From: Variovorax sp. 770b2
GTDB taxonomy: Bacteria; Pseudomonadota; Gammaproteobacteria; Burkholderiales; Burkholderiaceae_C
Direction: 5' to 3'
Assembly: GCF_900115685.1 (NCBI RefSeq)
Contig: NZ_FOXJ01000001.1
Location: 1,893,796-1,957,795, forward strand
DNA: 64,000 nucleotides
Part shown: piece after piece, positions 1-8,591 of the stretch
Position numbering within the stretch: the stretch's first letter is position 1
How the letters are laid out: every line of letters starts with the position of its first letter
Notes under the pieces: generated by a model
What the model saw: the letters and a program-made list of their open reading frames with translations, nothing else
Told to the model about the DNA's origin: nothing
The model's database searches: none
Position numbers and translations under genes: made by a program

Positions 1-998
1 CGGTGCGTGGCCGAATGGATCGCCTCGACGTGCATGCGGTGGATGGGCTCGAGCATGTTGTCGGGGCCGCTGGTCACGATCTGCACCGGGATGTCGCCTG
101 CGTCGAGCTGCGGCAGCATCGCGGCCATCGCGTCGTCCATGCCGCGCGGGTCTTCGCCGGTGGCGTAGGTCCAGTCTTCGAGGAACGTCGTTTGCAGCCA
201 GCGCACCGCGCTGCCTTCGATGCGCAGGTGCACGTCGTGGTACGCGTCGGGGTTGGTGCGCTTGTCTTCCTCGTCGGTGATGTTCACGCCGCCCGTGAAG
301 CCCACGCGGCCATCGCACACCACGATCTTGCGGTGGGTGCGGTAGTTGGTCACCGGGCGCAGGCGCCGGCCGATCTTGGTGTCGTGGAAGAGCGCGACCT
401 TCACGCCCGCCTCGTGCAGCGGCGCCATGAACTTGCGGCCGATGCGCTTGGAGCCGAGTGCGTCGAGCAGCAGCCGCACGGTCACGCCCTCTTTTGCGCG
501 CTCGGCCAGGAGGTCGCGCAGCGCGGTGCCGATCTTGTCGGGCTCGAAGATGTAGTACTCCAGGTGGATGTGATCCTTCGCCGCGCGCACGGCCTCGAAG
601 ATGGCATCGAAGGTGCGCGCGCCGCCCGAGAGCAGTTGCACGTCGGATGCGCTGGATACCGGCAGCCCGCAGGCCGCAGTGCCCAGCCGCGCCATCTGCT
701 GCAGCGCCGGGGGTGCGTTCTGCGCCGCGTCGCGCAGCCGGGCGAGGTCGGCCTGCGCCGAGGCCCCGGCGCGGCTGCGCAGCCGCTTGATGCGTTGCTT
801 GCGCAGGCGCTGCGGACCGAGGAAGTAATAGATGACGAAGCCCGCGAACGGCAACAGCGCGAGCGACAGGATCCAGCTCATCGTGGACACCGGCGCGCGC
901 TTCTGCATCACGATCCAGATCGACAGCACGGCGATGTAGCCGCTCCACGCCAGGGAGAGGCCGGTTTTCCATTCGTGACTGAGTTCGGGGAGGATCAA
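1..998 (-). CDS. cls: Cardiolipin synthase, PLD family (3' end cut by window edge)
   Basis: Phospholipase D-superfamily enzyme that condenses phosphatidylglycerol to cardiolipin at the inner membrane. Read on the minus strand, the N-terminus carries hydrophobic segments (around residues 14-30 and 40-60, ending IYYFLGPQR), which is the usual two-helix anchor of bacterial Cls. An HxKxxxxD catalytic motif follows (HRKIVVCDG), then GFTGGVNI. The second HKD motif lies beyond position 1 and is not seen. The start is uncertain. No ATG lies near the expected N-terminus; the TTG at 998 gives a protein opening with ILPELSHEW just before the first membrane helix. About 332 codons are present, against roughly 480 for the family. 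It is separated from clpA by a terminator and is probably transcribed alone. Confidence 0.85.
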   Translation of the reverse strand, partial: MILPELSHEWKTGLSLAWSGYIAVLSIWIVMQKRAPVSTMSWILSLALLPFAGFVIYYFLGPQRLRKQRIKRLRSRAGASAQADLARLRDAAQNAPPALQQMARLGTAACGLPVSSASDVQLLSGGARTFDAIFEAVRAAKDHIHLEYYIFEPDKIGTALRDLLAERAKEGVTVRLLLDALGSKRIGRKFMAPLHEAGVKVALFHDTKIGRRLRPVTNYRTHRKIVVCDGRVGFTGGVNITDEEDKRTNPDAYHDVHLRIEGSAVRWLQTTFLEDWTYATGEDPRGMDDAMAAMLPQLDAGDIPVQIVTSGPDNMLEPIHRMHVEAIHSATH

Positions 999-1041
999 GG
1001 CGGAAAGAGCGTGCGATTGGGCTTGCGGGTTTCGGGCCGCC

Positions 1042-1080
1042 CAAAGAAAAAGGCCGGCAGCGCGATGCTACCGGCCTTTG
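1042..1080 (-). terminator. Rho-independent terminator after clpA
   Basis: On the minus strand, 44 bases past the clpA stop, a GC-rich hairpin (arms AGGCCGG and CCGGCCT, further extended by GC pairs) is followed by TTTTTCTTT. It closes the clpS-clpA transcription unit and sets it apart from the cardiolipin synthase gene. Confidence 0.85.
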
Positions 1081-1123
1081 GAGGCGGTTCCGCGGCCTCG
1101 TCGGCCACGGAATGCCCGGTTTC

Positions 1124-3445
1124 TCAACCCGTTGCGGCCTCTTCCGCTTCAGGCTTGGACTTGCCTTCCTTCTTCGGAAGAGGCTGGATGTCCAGCAGCA
1201 CTTCGTCCTTGTCGTCCAGGTCGACTTCGAGGCGGCCGCCGTCGGTCAGGCGACCGAACAGCAGTTCGTCGGCCAGTGCACGACGGATCGTGTCCTGGAT
1301 CAGACGCTGCATCGGACGCGCGCCCATCAGCGGATCGAAGCCCTTCTTCGCCAGGTGCTTGCGCAGCTTGTCGCTGAAGGTGACTTCCACCTTCTTCTCG
1401 GCCAGTTGCGTCTCCAGCTGCAGCAGGAACTTGTCGACCACGCGCAGGATGACGTTTTCGTCGAGCGCCTTGAAGTTGACGATGGCATCCAGCCGGTTGC
1501 GGAATTCAGGCGAGAACAGGCGCTTGATGTCGCCCATTTCGTCGCCCGTCTGGCGCGGGTTGGTGAAGCCGATGGTCGCCTTGTTCATGGTCTCGGCGCC
1601 CGCATTGGTCGTCATGATGACGATGACATTGCGGAAGTCGGCCTTGCGCCCGTTGTTGTCGGTCAGCGTGCCATGGTCCATCACCTGCAGCAGCACGTTG
1701 AAGATGTCCGGATGCGCCTTCTCGATTTCATCGAGCAGCAGCACCGAGTGCGGCTTCTTCGTGACGGCTTCGGTCAGCAGACCACCCTGGTCGAAACCGA
1801 CGTAGCCCGGAGGCGCGCCGATCAGGCGGCTCACCGCGTGACGCTCCATGTACTCCGACATGTCGAAGCGGATCAGCTCGATGCCCATGATGTAGGCAAG
1901 TTGCTTGGCCGCTTCGGTCTTGCCGACGCCCGTGGGACCGGAGAACAGGAACGAGCCGATCGGCTTGTCGCCCTTGCCCAGGCCCGAACGCGCCATCTTG
2001 ACCGCCGAGGCGAGCACTTCGAGGGCCTTGTCCTGGCCGAACACCACGCTCTTGAGGTCGCGCTCGATCGTCTGCAGCTTGCTGCGGTCGTCGTTGCTGA
2101 CGTTGGCCGGGGGAATGCGCGCGATCTTCGCGACGATTTCCTCGACCTCGGTCTTGCTGATGGTCTTCTTGCGCTTGCTCGGCGGCAGGATGCGTTGCGC
2201 GGCACCGGCTTCGTCGATGACGTCGATCGCCTTGTCGGGCAGGTGACGGTCATTGATGTACTTGGCGCTCAGCTCGGCGGCGGCCTGCAGGGCTGCCACC
2301 GCGTACTTCACGCCATGGTGCTCCTCGAAGCGCGACTTCAGGCCCTTCAGGATGTCGACGGTTTCCTGCACCGACGGCTCGACCACGTCGACCTTCTGGA
2401 AACGACGCGACAGGGCCGCATCCTTCTCGAAGATGCCGCGGTACTCGGTGAACGTGGTCGCACCGATGCACTTGAGCTGGCCGCTCGAGAGCGCGGGCTT
2501 GAGCAGGTTCGACGCATCGAGCGTGCCGCCCGAGGCTGCGCCCGCACCGATCAGCGTGTGGATTTCGTCGATGAAGAGAATGGCGTTCGGCTTGTCCTTG
2601 AGCGACTTGAGCACGCCCTTCAGGCGCTGCTCGAAATCGCCGCGGTACTTGGTGCCGGCCAGCAGTGCGCCCATGTCGAGCGAGTAGACCTGCGCCTCGG
2701 CGAGGATCTCGGGCACGTCGCCCTGGGTGATGCGCCATGCCAGGCCTTCTGCAATCGCAGTCTTGCCGACGCCGGCCTCGCCCACCAGCAGCGGGTTGTT
2801 CTTGCGCCGGCGGCACAGGATCTGGATGACGCGCTCGACCTCGTATTCGCGGCCGATCAGCGGATCGATCTTGCCGTCCTTGGCGAGCTGGTTGAGGTTT
2901 TGCGTGAACTGCTCGAGCGGCGATGCCTTCTCGTTGCGTTCGCCGCCGCCCTCTTCGCCTTCACCTTGAGGGGCTTCGCCGCTGCCCTTGACGGCTTCGG
3001 GCGGGTCGCTCTTCTTGATGCCGTGGGCAATGAAATTGACCACGTCCAGGCGGGTCACGCCCTGCTGGTGCAGGTAGTAGACCGCGTGCGAGTCCTTCTC
3101 ACCGAAGATCGCGACCAGCACGTTGGCGCCGGTGACTTCCTTCTTGCCGTTGCCGGTGGACTGCACATGCATGATGGCGCGCTGGATCACGCGCTGGAAA
3201 CCCAGCGTGGGCTGGGTGTCTACATCGTCGGTACCCGCCACTTGCGGCGTGTTGTCCTTGATGAAGTTGGTGAGCGACGCCCGAAGGTCGTCGACGTTCG
3301 CCGAGCAGGCGCGCAGAACCTCTGCGGCACTCGGGTTGTCCAGCAAAGCGAGCAGCAGATGCTCCACGGTGATGAACTCGTGGCGCTGCTGCCGGGCCTC
3401 GACGAAGGCCATGTGCAAGCTGACTTCCAGTTCCTGGGCAATCAT
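1124..3445 (-). CDS. clpA: ATP-dependent Clp protease ATP-binding subunit ClpA
   Basis: AAA+ unfoldase that feeds substrates to the ClpP peptidase in the cytosol. The 773 residues match the family length. Residues 1-145 form the double Clp-N domain ([11 protein letters not shown] at the start). D1 has Walker A GEAGVGKT at about 222-229 and Walker [11 protein letters not shown]2 has Walker A GPTGVGKT and Walker [12 protein letters not shown]. There is no long coiled-coil M domain, which separates ClpA from ClpB and from the ClpV further along the window. An acidic, glycine-rich linker sits at about 150-172. The start has a good ribosome site (AAGGAAATCAC before ATG). It lies 67 bp downstream of clpS, the normal clpS-clpA order, and a terminator follows it. 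Confidence 0.97.
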   Translation of the reverse strand: MIAQELEVSLHMAFVEARQQRHEFITVEHLLLALLDNPSAAEVLRACSANVDDLRASLTNFIKDNTPQVAGTDDVDTQPTLGFQRVIQRAIMHVQSTGNGKKEVTGANVLVAIFGEKDSHAVYYLHQQGVTRLDVVNFIAHGIKKSDPPEAVKGSGEAPQGEGEEGGGERNEKASPLEQFTQNLNQLAKDGKIDPLIGREYEVERVIQILCRRRKNNPLLVGEAGVGKTAIAEGLAWRITQGDVPEILAEAQVYSLDMGALLAGTKYRGDFEQRLKGVLKSLKDKPNAILFIDEIHTLIGAGAASGGTLDASNLLKPALSSGQLKCIGATTFTEYRGIFEKDAALSRRFQKVDVVEPSVQETVDILKGLKSRFEEHHGVKYAVAALQAAAELSAKYINDRHLPDKAIDVIDEAGAAQRILPPSKRKKTISKTEVEEIVAKIARIPPANVSNDDRSKLQTIERDLKSVVFGQDKALEVLASAVKMARSGLGKGDKPIGSFLFSGPTGVGKTEAAKQLAYIMGIELIRFDMSEYMERHAVSRLIGAPPGYVGFDQGGLLTEAVTKKPHSVLLLDEIEKAHPDIFNVLLQVMDHGTLTDNNGRKADFRNVIVIMTTNAGAETMNKATIGFTNPRQTGDEMGDIKRLFSPEFRNRLDAIVNFKALDENVILRVVDKFLLQLETQLAEKKVEVTFSDKLRKHLAKKGFDPLMGARPMQRLIQDTIRRALADELLFGRLTDGGRLEVDLDDKDEVLLDIQPLPKKEGKSKPEAEEAATG

Positions 3446-3512
3446 GTGATTTCCTTTTGCCTTGCTGTAAATAAGTTCTCAGATGGGTTGGAGCTTGCGC
3501 AATTCAACAGGT

Positions 3513-3872
3513 TCACGCAACTGGCTCACTGACACATTGCAGCGGGTGCCCAGCCTGCTGCGCGGCCTCCATGACCTGATTCACTTTAGTGGCTGCCATG
3601 TCGCGGGAATAAACCCCACAGACGCCGCGGCCATCCAGGTGAATCTTCAACATGATCTGCGTCGCGCTTTCGCGGTCTTTGCTGAAGTACTCCTGCAGCA
3701 CCACGATCACGAACTCCATGGGGGTGTAGTCATCGTTCAGCATGACCACCTGGTACATCTGGGGCGGCGCAGTTTTCTGCGGCCGGCGCTCCAGAACGAC
3801 CGAATCTCCGTCATCCCCGGCCGGTTTTTGGGCCGGGGGGGTGGGGGGAGTCTTGGGAATTCTCGTTGCCAT
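3513..3872 (-). CDS. clpS: ATP-dependent Clp protease adaptor ClpS
   Basis: Small adaptor that binds the ClpA N-domain and delivers N-degron substrates to ClpAP. The 119 residues have a disordered proline-rich N-terminus. The ClpS core follows: [16 protein letters not shown], which holds the N-end-rule pocket residues, then the conserved [13 protein letters not shown] near the C-terminus. I chose the ATG at 3872 (MATRIPKTP) rather than an upstream start at 3941, because the extra 23 residues are not ClpS-like. It is transcribed with clpA. The T6SS locus ends 136 bp upstream on the same strand with no strong terminator between them, so some read-through into clpS is possible. Confidence 0.95.
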   Translation of the reverse strand: MATRIPKTPPTPPAQKPAGDDGDSVVLERRPQKTAPPQMYQVVMLNDDYTPMEFVIVVLQEYFSKDRESATQIMLKIHLDGRGVCGVYSRDMAATKVNQVMEAAQQAGHPLQCVSEPVA

Positions 3873-4007
3873 GAAAAAGATTCTATAGAGCGTGCAAGCA
3901 CCGTGCTGACGCAGGAGGACTTGGTGACGTGTATTCGACAAATCAAGGGCCTTGCGTCGGGTGCGACAGCCCAGACAGCGAAATAAATCGGCGAATTGCC
4001 GCCCCGC

Positions 4008-4616
4008 TCAGATATTGCGCAGGATTGGCTTATTCGGCGCCGATATTTTTCTGCGTTGCAGCCGGACCGGTGCTGGCAGATCGGGCGGCAATGCGTCGAT
4101 TTCCTCGTCACTGAGCGCGCGTTCCGGCGCTTCCGAGGCATGAATGAGTGCCGGTGGCGACCGATATGTGTCCGTCGCTTCGTCCGGATCGGCAGCGGCT
4201 GGTAACTGTGCAGGTGTCGATTTTCCCGCTTGGGCGATATCGGCGGGCGACCCTCTTTCTCGCGACCCCGCTTCGCTGAGGCCCGACAGCAGCGTGCGCC
4301 ATTCGGCCTGCCGTTGGGTTTCCTGCTCCGACTGCCAATGCTGCTGCTCGCGCAGCAGCGCTTTGTGGCGCGCCGTGTGCTGCCGGCCAAGAAGCTCCAG
4401 CTCGATTCGCGTCGCCCGCTGAACCCATTGCGGCACGCACAGCAAGGCCTGCTGGAAATCCCGCTGGGCCTGCTCGCTGGCCAGCTCGAACGCCCGTCGC
4501 TGCGCCTTCAGTTGCGCGCGGGCGGCCTGTGAAAAGGCCCACGCGCCAAGCCCGGCGCCGAGCACCCCCAGGACGAAACAGGCCGACAGGAAGCCCACCT
4601 CCATCTCATTTCCCAT
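4008..4616 (-). CDS. T6SS-linked hypothetical protein with one membrane helix and a coiled coil
   Basis: I do not recognise a family. The 202-residue protein has an N-terminal hydrophobic segment (about residues 8-28, from GFLSACFVLGV to GLGAWAF). A long Gln/Arg/Glu-rich stretch follows (about 30-110), probably a coiled coil facing the cytoplasm. The tail is proline- and acid-rich with EEIDALPPDLPAPVRL near the end. The ATG at 4616 shares a base with the TGA of tssA (TGATG), so it is translationally coupled to the T6SS operon and is its last gene. The coupling suggests a T6SS role, perhaps a membrane-anchored accessory, but no motif proves this. It is not TssE, since the gp25-type fold signature is absent. 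An alternative start 27 bases upstream is less likely. Confidence 0.7.
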   Translation of the reverse strand: MGNEMEVGFLSACFVLGVLGAGLGAWAFSQAARAQLKAQRRAFELASEQAQRDFQQALLCVPQWVQRATRIELELLGRQHTARHKALLREQQHWQSEQETQRQAEWRTLLSGLSEAGSRERGSPADIAQAGKSTPAQLPAAADPDEATDTYRSPPALIHASEAPERALSDEEIDALPPDLPAPVRLQRRKISAPNKPILRNI

Positions 4617-5608
4617 CAGCGGCGCCCTTCGGCGGAGTCCCATTTCCGCAACAGATCGAGCGGAATGGCGTCGGCCACCTCGGCGAACCGTTTGCCGACC
4701 ATGTGTTCGGCCTGCCTCAGCAATACCGCCACCGGGCTGCTGGGTTCGTGGTTTTCAAACCACTCGCGCGCCTCGCGAATGGATTGAAGGACGTCGTCGC
4801 GCGAGGTGGCGCCGCGAACGTGTGGACGTGTCGCGCTTTCGGAATGTCCGGCAGGCTCGGACTCCGGCCCGGCTTCAGGTTCGATCTCGTCGAAGGGCTT
4901 CAGGAGATCGATCAATGCCTGCAGCGAGGGTGCGTCCTGCCCCAGGCGATGTTGCGCCCAGGCAGCGATCTGCCGGGCAGCCCGAGACGCCTGCGACAGC
5001 AGGTCCACCGGCAACTCGACGCCTCCATTCGAGGAGAGCCGCAGTTGCGCAAGCTGCTGCGCAACGGATTCGGGACTCGGCGTATCGGCCGGACGCGGCA
5101 CCGAACGTGCGCGTTCGATTTCGCGCACCGTCAGGTGGCGCGCGGCGTTGGCCGCGACGACGATCTCGCGCACGTCGGCCAGCAAGCCGTCAGGATCTGC
5201 CAGCGCCGCCAGGGCATTGGCGCGTACGGCCGGATCGCGCTCTCCCTCCACGGTGATCTGCGGATGCACTGCGTCGGGCCAGCGCTCCAGCACCGCGGAC
5301 AGCGCCGTCAGCGACTGCGCAAGCCCCGGGGCCTCGGCCAGTCGCGTGCGAGCCCGGCACAGCCAGACGAACAGGTTGATGTCCCGCGTCCGCAGCAGCA
5401 GGCGGCGGCAGTCGCGCTCGATCTCGGTCCAGTTGGGCGCCTCCGGCGTTCCGACAAATTGCCCGTACTGTGCGTCGCTGCGCGGCGACATGCGCGAGAG
5501 CAATACGGCGTATTCCGCGTCGTACTCGAGACTCGGGCCGCAAGGCTCCTTGGCGCTCAAGGGCGCGAACTCGATGTCCGACACGGGGTAGGCAGCAGCG
5601 TAGGTCAT
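4616..5608 (-). CDS. tssA: Type VI secretion protein TssA (ImpA N-terminal domain)
   Basis: TssA caps and primes assembly of the T6SS baseplate and tail. The 330-residue protein begins with the ImpA-N domain. Recognisable parts are PCGPSLEYDAEY near residue 20-32, then NWTEIERDCRRLLLRTRD and LFVWLCRARTRLAE. The C-terminal half is a helical region with a Glu/Pro-rich linker (about 230-260) and a terminal segment containing SPVAVLLRQAEHMVGKRFAE. This makes it a short-type TssA. The ATG at 5608 gives MTYAAAYPVSDIEFAPLS; the 55 residues upstream in frame look like read-through of tssG. It lies 17 bp after tssG and overlaps the next gene by one base. Confidence 0.93.
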   Translation of the reverse strand: MTYAAAYPVSDIEFAPLSAKEPCGPSLEYDAEYAVLLSRMSPRSDAQYGQFVGTPEAPNWTEIERDCRRLLLRTRDINLFVWLCRARTRLAEAPGLAQSLTALSAVLERWPDAVHPQITVEGERDPAVRANALAALADPDGLLADVREIVVAANAARHLTVREIERARSVPRPADTPSPESVAQQLAQLRLSSNGGVELPVDLLSQASRAARQIAAWAQHRLGQDAPSLQALIDLLKPFDEIEPEAGPESEPAGHSESATRPHVRGATSRDDVLQSIREAREWFENHEPSSPVAVLLRQAEHMVGKRFAEVADAIPLDLLRKWDSAEGRR

Positions 5609-5625
5609 GAATGTCGGTGAACGTG

Positions 5626-6765
5626 TCAATGAGAGGTCCGGGCATCGCTGTCGCGATAGCGCGCGCCGATGTATTGCTCCGGCTCGAAAACCATCCCGAC
5701 GGTGAAGTCGACTGCATGTGCCACGGCCCGCCCTGTTCCCCTGCCCTCGGCGCCGCCGAGCCAGGTGGACCATCCGAGCCGTTCAGCGTCATCGAGCCGG
5801 GCGGGGGGCGTGCTGTCGTCGCGTACGCGCAGTTCGACCTCCCAGACGAACTCATGGCCGACGAAGGCCCGCACCCACTCGACGAGCAGCGCGAGATCCT
5901 TCCCGCGCGGTGTGAAGCGCAGGTACTGGTCGAGCTTCAACGGCCCGATCACGAGCCGGAACTTGTTCTGCCGATCGGCCACGACCTCCCCCGCGATCGC
6001 TCCTGCCCCCATGACGCTGGAGGCGCGCGCCTGGCCCAGATGGCTCTGGTCTTCGTCGTCGATGCGGATCCAATGCAGCACGAACTCCTGAAGCTGCACG
6101 GGCACCGCGAAAAATCGCGCCAGCGTGGCAGCCAGTCCATCGGGGTTGCGGGCCTCGCGGCCCAGGTGCGCGGATGCCGCAAGGCGCGCATGCGCGGGCA
6201 ACACCGAATCGCAGATCTCCAGCGGGTCGTGCCCCGTGAGGCGTGCGACGTAGCGGCTGAAAGCCTCGTCCTCCGCGCGATCCAGGCCCGCCGCAGCCTG
6301 GCTTTGTGCCCACGCGCGGTACATGTGCGTCAGGTAGCGGTGATGGAAAAGGTCCAGGAAATCCGCCAGCGTGCTGTCGTTGTGGTTCTCGGCGCGATCG
6401 CGCACCAGCTCCGTGTAGTGCAGCGGAAGCGGCCCGTTGGGGCCCAGCAAGCCCAGGCCGTATACGCGCACCATAGGAAGCGCTGGATTGTTTCCGGCGC
6501 GTGGGGGCGCCGCCCCTGGCAAACGCGGCGCCGCTTCGTCCGGCAGCACCGCGGAGGCGATCTCGCGCGGCGCGAAGATCAAAGCCGCGGCCTGTCCCAA
6601 CCGGAAGGACTCTTGCTGCGGGCGGCTTGCAAGTCCGATGGGGGGTTGCTGCGAACAGGCAGCGCCGAAGCGCCTCAACACCGCAAGGAATCCGAACTTC
6701 CAGGGCGCCTCGCGCAATTGCACGAGCATTTCCTGGCGCACAGCCTTGGCGGGGGATTGCGTCAT
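5626..6765 (-). CDS. tssG: Type VI secretion baseplate protein TssG (ImpH/VasB)
   Basis: TssG forms the baseplate wedge with TssE, TssF and TssK. The 379-residue protein shows the hallmark GLLGPNGPLPLHYTE at about 120, followed by FLDLFHHRYL. An LxxYF-like region and ending typical of the family come later. The ATG at 6765 overlaps the stop of the preceding tagK-like gene (ATGA), so translation is coupled. TssG normally sits directly after tssF, often as tssE-tssF-tssG. Here no tssE or tssF precedes it, which is unusual because TssG works as a complex with two TssF copies. Confidence 0.93.
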   Translation of the reverse strand: MTQSPAKAVRQEMLVQLREAPWKFGFLAVLRRFGAACSQQPPIGLASRPQQESFRLGQAAALIFAPREIASAVLPDEAAPRLPGAAPPRAGNNPALPMVRVYGLGLLGPNGPLPLHYTELVRDRAENHNDSTLADFLDLFHHRYLTHMYRAWAQSQAAAGLDRAEDEAFSRYVARLTGHDPLEICDSVLPAHARLAASAHLGREARNPDGLAATLARFFAVPVQLQEFVLHWIRIDDEDQSHLGQARASSVMGAGAIAGEVVADRQNKFRLVIGPLKLDQYLRFTPRGKDLALLVEWVRAFVGHEFVWEVELRVRDDSTPPARLDDAERLGWSTWLGGAEGRGTGRAVAHAVDFTVGMVFEPEQYIGARYRDSDARTSH

Positions 6766-7865
6766 GAAGCGCCCTCCTTCTCGCCCTCGCCGCCCTCGCC
6801 GCCGCCAACGCGCATCGAACCGATCCGGACATGGCTGTCGGGCGAGAGCTCGTGGTGCTCGCGTCGCGTCAGGCTGGGCAACGCAACTCTTGCGTCGCGA
6901 ACAAGCTCCGGTGCGAACAGGCCCAGCACGTCTTCCGAAGGCCCCACTTCGAGGAGCCCCGATCGGGCGAGCGGCTCGAACTCGTCGATGATCTGGTCGA
7001 TGCCTTCGCGCGGCAGCAGGATGTCGCGCAGCAAGGCATAGGGCTCGGCTTGCCTGCTCAGTTCCTCCAGCGTCGGCGCAGCCTCGCCGCCGAAAACCAC
7101 GAATCCCTCCCAATCGGTGCGGCCTGCGAGTTGATCGGGGTCCCGGACCACGCGCACGAACTCTTCGTGCAATTCGTCCAACACGGATTCCGCGCGACCA
7201 CGAGGTGCCGGCGGCCGCGCAGTCGGCACCGTCCGTGCTTCGCGTCGCGGGCTTTCGCCGAGCAGACCGGCCAGAGTGTCTGCGGCCGGGCGAGACCTTG
7301 CACCCGCGATGTCGAGCACGCCGAATGGATCGGCAAGGGTATCGATTTGCCGGTCGCTACCGCGGCCGTCCAGATCGCGCAGATCGCCCGGATCGAAGCC
7401 ATGCCGTTTCCCCGCCGACGTTGGAGATGCGATCGCCCAGTGATCGAACACATCCAGCAGGTCTTCCAACCTCTTGGGTTCCACGTGCATCTGTGCAGGC
7501 ACAACGCCTTCCCCCGACTCCAGCACAAAGCGCAGCAATCCCAACTCGAGCGCGTCGCCTGCCGTCACGGTCACCGCCGCGCCAACCGGGATTCGTTCAC
7601 CGTTGTGTGCGCACACGAGCGTGTAGCTTCCGTTCAGCAACTGCCAGCCGCCGGCTTCGCTGCGCCATGCAATGCGGCACAGATTGGCGACGCGCCACTG
7701 CGCATCGCTCTGGCGCTCACCGCACAGCTGGAGGGCATCGGCCATGGCCGCCCCGCCCAGGGGAATCAGCATGGTCCCGTTGCGCGCCTCGCCGCCGCTG
7801 TGCGTGAGTCGAAGAAGCAAAGGGGCCACGTTGCCGTTGATCGCATGAGAGTTGCCGGTATTCAT
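6762..7865 (-). CDS. T6SS-associated TagK-like / FHA-like protein
   Basis: The 367-residue protein lies between tagF and tssG. Residues 1-120 resemble a small beta-rich domain of the FHA type (GGWQLLNGSYTLVCAHNGERI, then VTVTAGDALELGLLRFVL). A DPFGVLDI motif lies in the middle at about 185. The C-terminal part contains VLDELHEEFVRVVRDP, YALLRDILLPREGIDQII and DVLGLFAPE, as in TagK-domain proteins of Burkholderiales T6SS loci. The exact role is not known to me. Forkhead-associated proteins of T6SS read threonine phosphorylation, but no kinase gene (ppkA) is present here. The start at 7865 overlaps the tagF stop (ATGCGATGA) and the end overlaps the tssG start, so all three are coupled. Confidence 0.75.
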   Translation of the reverse strand: MNTGNSHAINGNVAPLLLRLTHSGGEARNGTMLIPLGGAAMADALQLCGERQSDAQWRVANLCRIAWRSEAGGWQLLNGSYTLVCAHNGERIPVGAAVTVTAGDALELGLLRFVLESGEGVVPAQMHVEPKRLEDLLDVFDHWAIASPTSAGKRHGFDPGDLRDLDGRGSDRQIDTLADPFGVLDIAGARSRPAADTLAGLLGESPRREARTVPTARPPAPRGRAESVLDELHEEFVRVVRDPDQLAGRTDWEGFVVFGGEAAPTLEELSRQAEPYALLRDILLPREGIDQIIDEFEPLARSGLLEVGPSEDVLGLFAPELVRDARVALPSLTRREHHELSPDSHVRIGSMRVGGGEGGEGEKEGAS

Positions 7866-8587
7866 CGCATGCCGCCCCCGCCCCACAACTTCTGCAACCT
7901 GTTGGCGGCCCCGATGAAACGTCCCTCCGCGTCTTGCTGCCAGAACGCGCTTTCGGCACGCGTGCCCTGCAGACGATGCGGCCAATCGGCCCACGGAAGA
8001 TGGCGAACGCCGTGCAGCCCGGCGGCGGGATCGTTGTCGGATGCGGGGCCGACCCACTGGTCGAGCAGGGCCGCCATCCGGCGCGTTCTCTGTCCGGGGT
8101 GGTCGCTCTCCATCCGGCAACTTGCCTCCCACAACGCACGCACCGCGATCTCCAACGCATGAAAGTCGGCATGGCCTTGCTTGCGCGCATGGCGGGCCAC
8201 GGCGCGCGCAAGCCAGAACTGCCAATTGAGCGGTTGATCGCGTTGCGCCTCGAAATGACGCATGGCCCAGCGCGGGTGTGCCTGCTGATAGATCACCAGG
8301 GGATGCGAGCGCCCTACCTTGTCGATGGACGGCGCCACCACGCCGAACACGAACCGCCGCCGCGCAAACGCCAGGACGCCGGCAGGCAGTACGAAAGCGA
8401 CCGGCGCGGACATCGCCCTGGCGGCAACGCCGGCTTGCACGTCGAAGCCTTGCTGCGCGAGCCACAGCATCCATGCCTCTGCTTCTCCATGGCGCACGCC
8501 ACTGCGCACAAAGTCCGCGCGGTCCGGCAACTTGCCCCAGATGGCCGGCGGAAGAATGCACCAGGGGGCGATCAGTTTTCTCAGCAT
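7862..8587 (-). CDS. tagF: Type VI secretion-associated protein TagF (ImpM)
   Basis: TagF is a cytosolic protein that represses T6SS assembly post-translationally in species where it has been studied. The 241-residue sequence has the family start GKLPDRADFVRSG at about 16-28. WMLWLAQQGFDVQ and a Trp/Phe-rich core follow, then the C-terminal DWPHRLQGTRAESAFWQQ. I chose the ATG at 8587 (MLRKLIAPWCILPP), five bases after the tssM stop. An in-frame start at 8632 would overlap tssM. No ppkA or pppA is found nearby, so any control by TagF here would lack the usual kinase/phosphatase partners within this locus. Confidence 0.9.
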   Translation of the reverse strand: MLRKLIAPWCILPPAIWGKLPDRADFVRSGVRHGEAEAWMLWLAQQGFDVQAGVAARAMSAPVAFVLPAGVLAFARRRFVFGVVAPSIDKVGRSHPLVIYQQAHPRWAMRHFEAQRDQPLNWQFWLARAVARHARKQGHADFHALEIAVRALWEASCRMESDHPGQRTRRMAALLDQWVGPASDNDPAAGLHGVRHLPWADWPHRLQGTRAESAFWQQDAEGRFIGAANRLQKLWGGGGMR

Positions 8588-8591
8588 GGGA

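Noticed and set aside
3..3532. Very long plus-strand frames (600 and 806 codons) over cls and clpA
   Set aside because: They are antisense shadows of real minus-strand genes in GC-rich DNA, with low-complexity His/Arg/Ala-rich translations and no family motifs.
3873..4007. Terminator between the T6SS operon and clpS
   Set aside because: Only a four-base CGGC/GCCG stem next to a T-rich stretch was found, which is not enough evidence.
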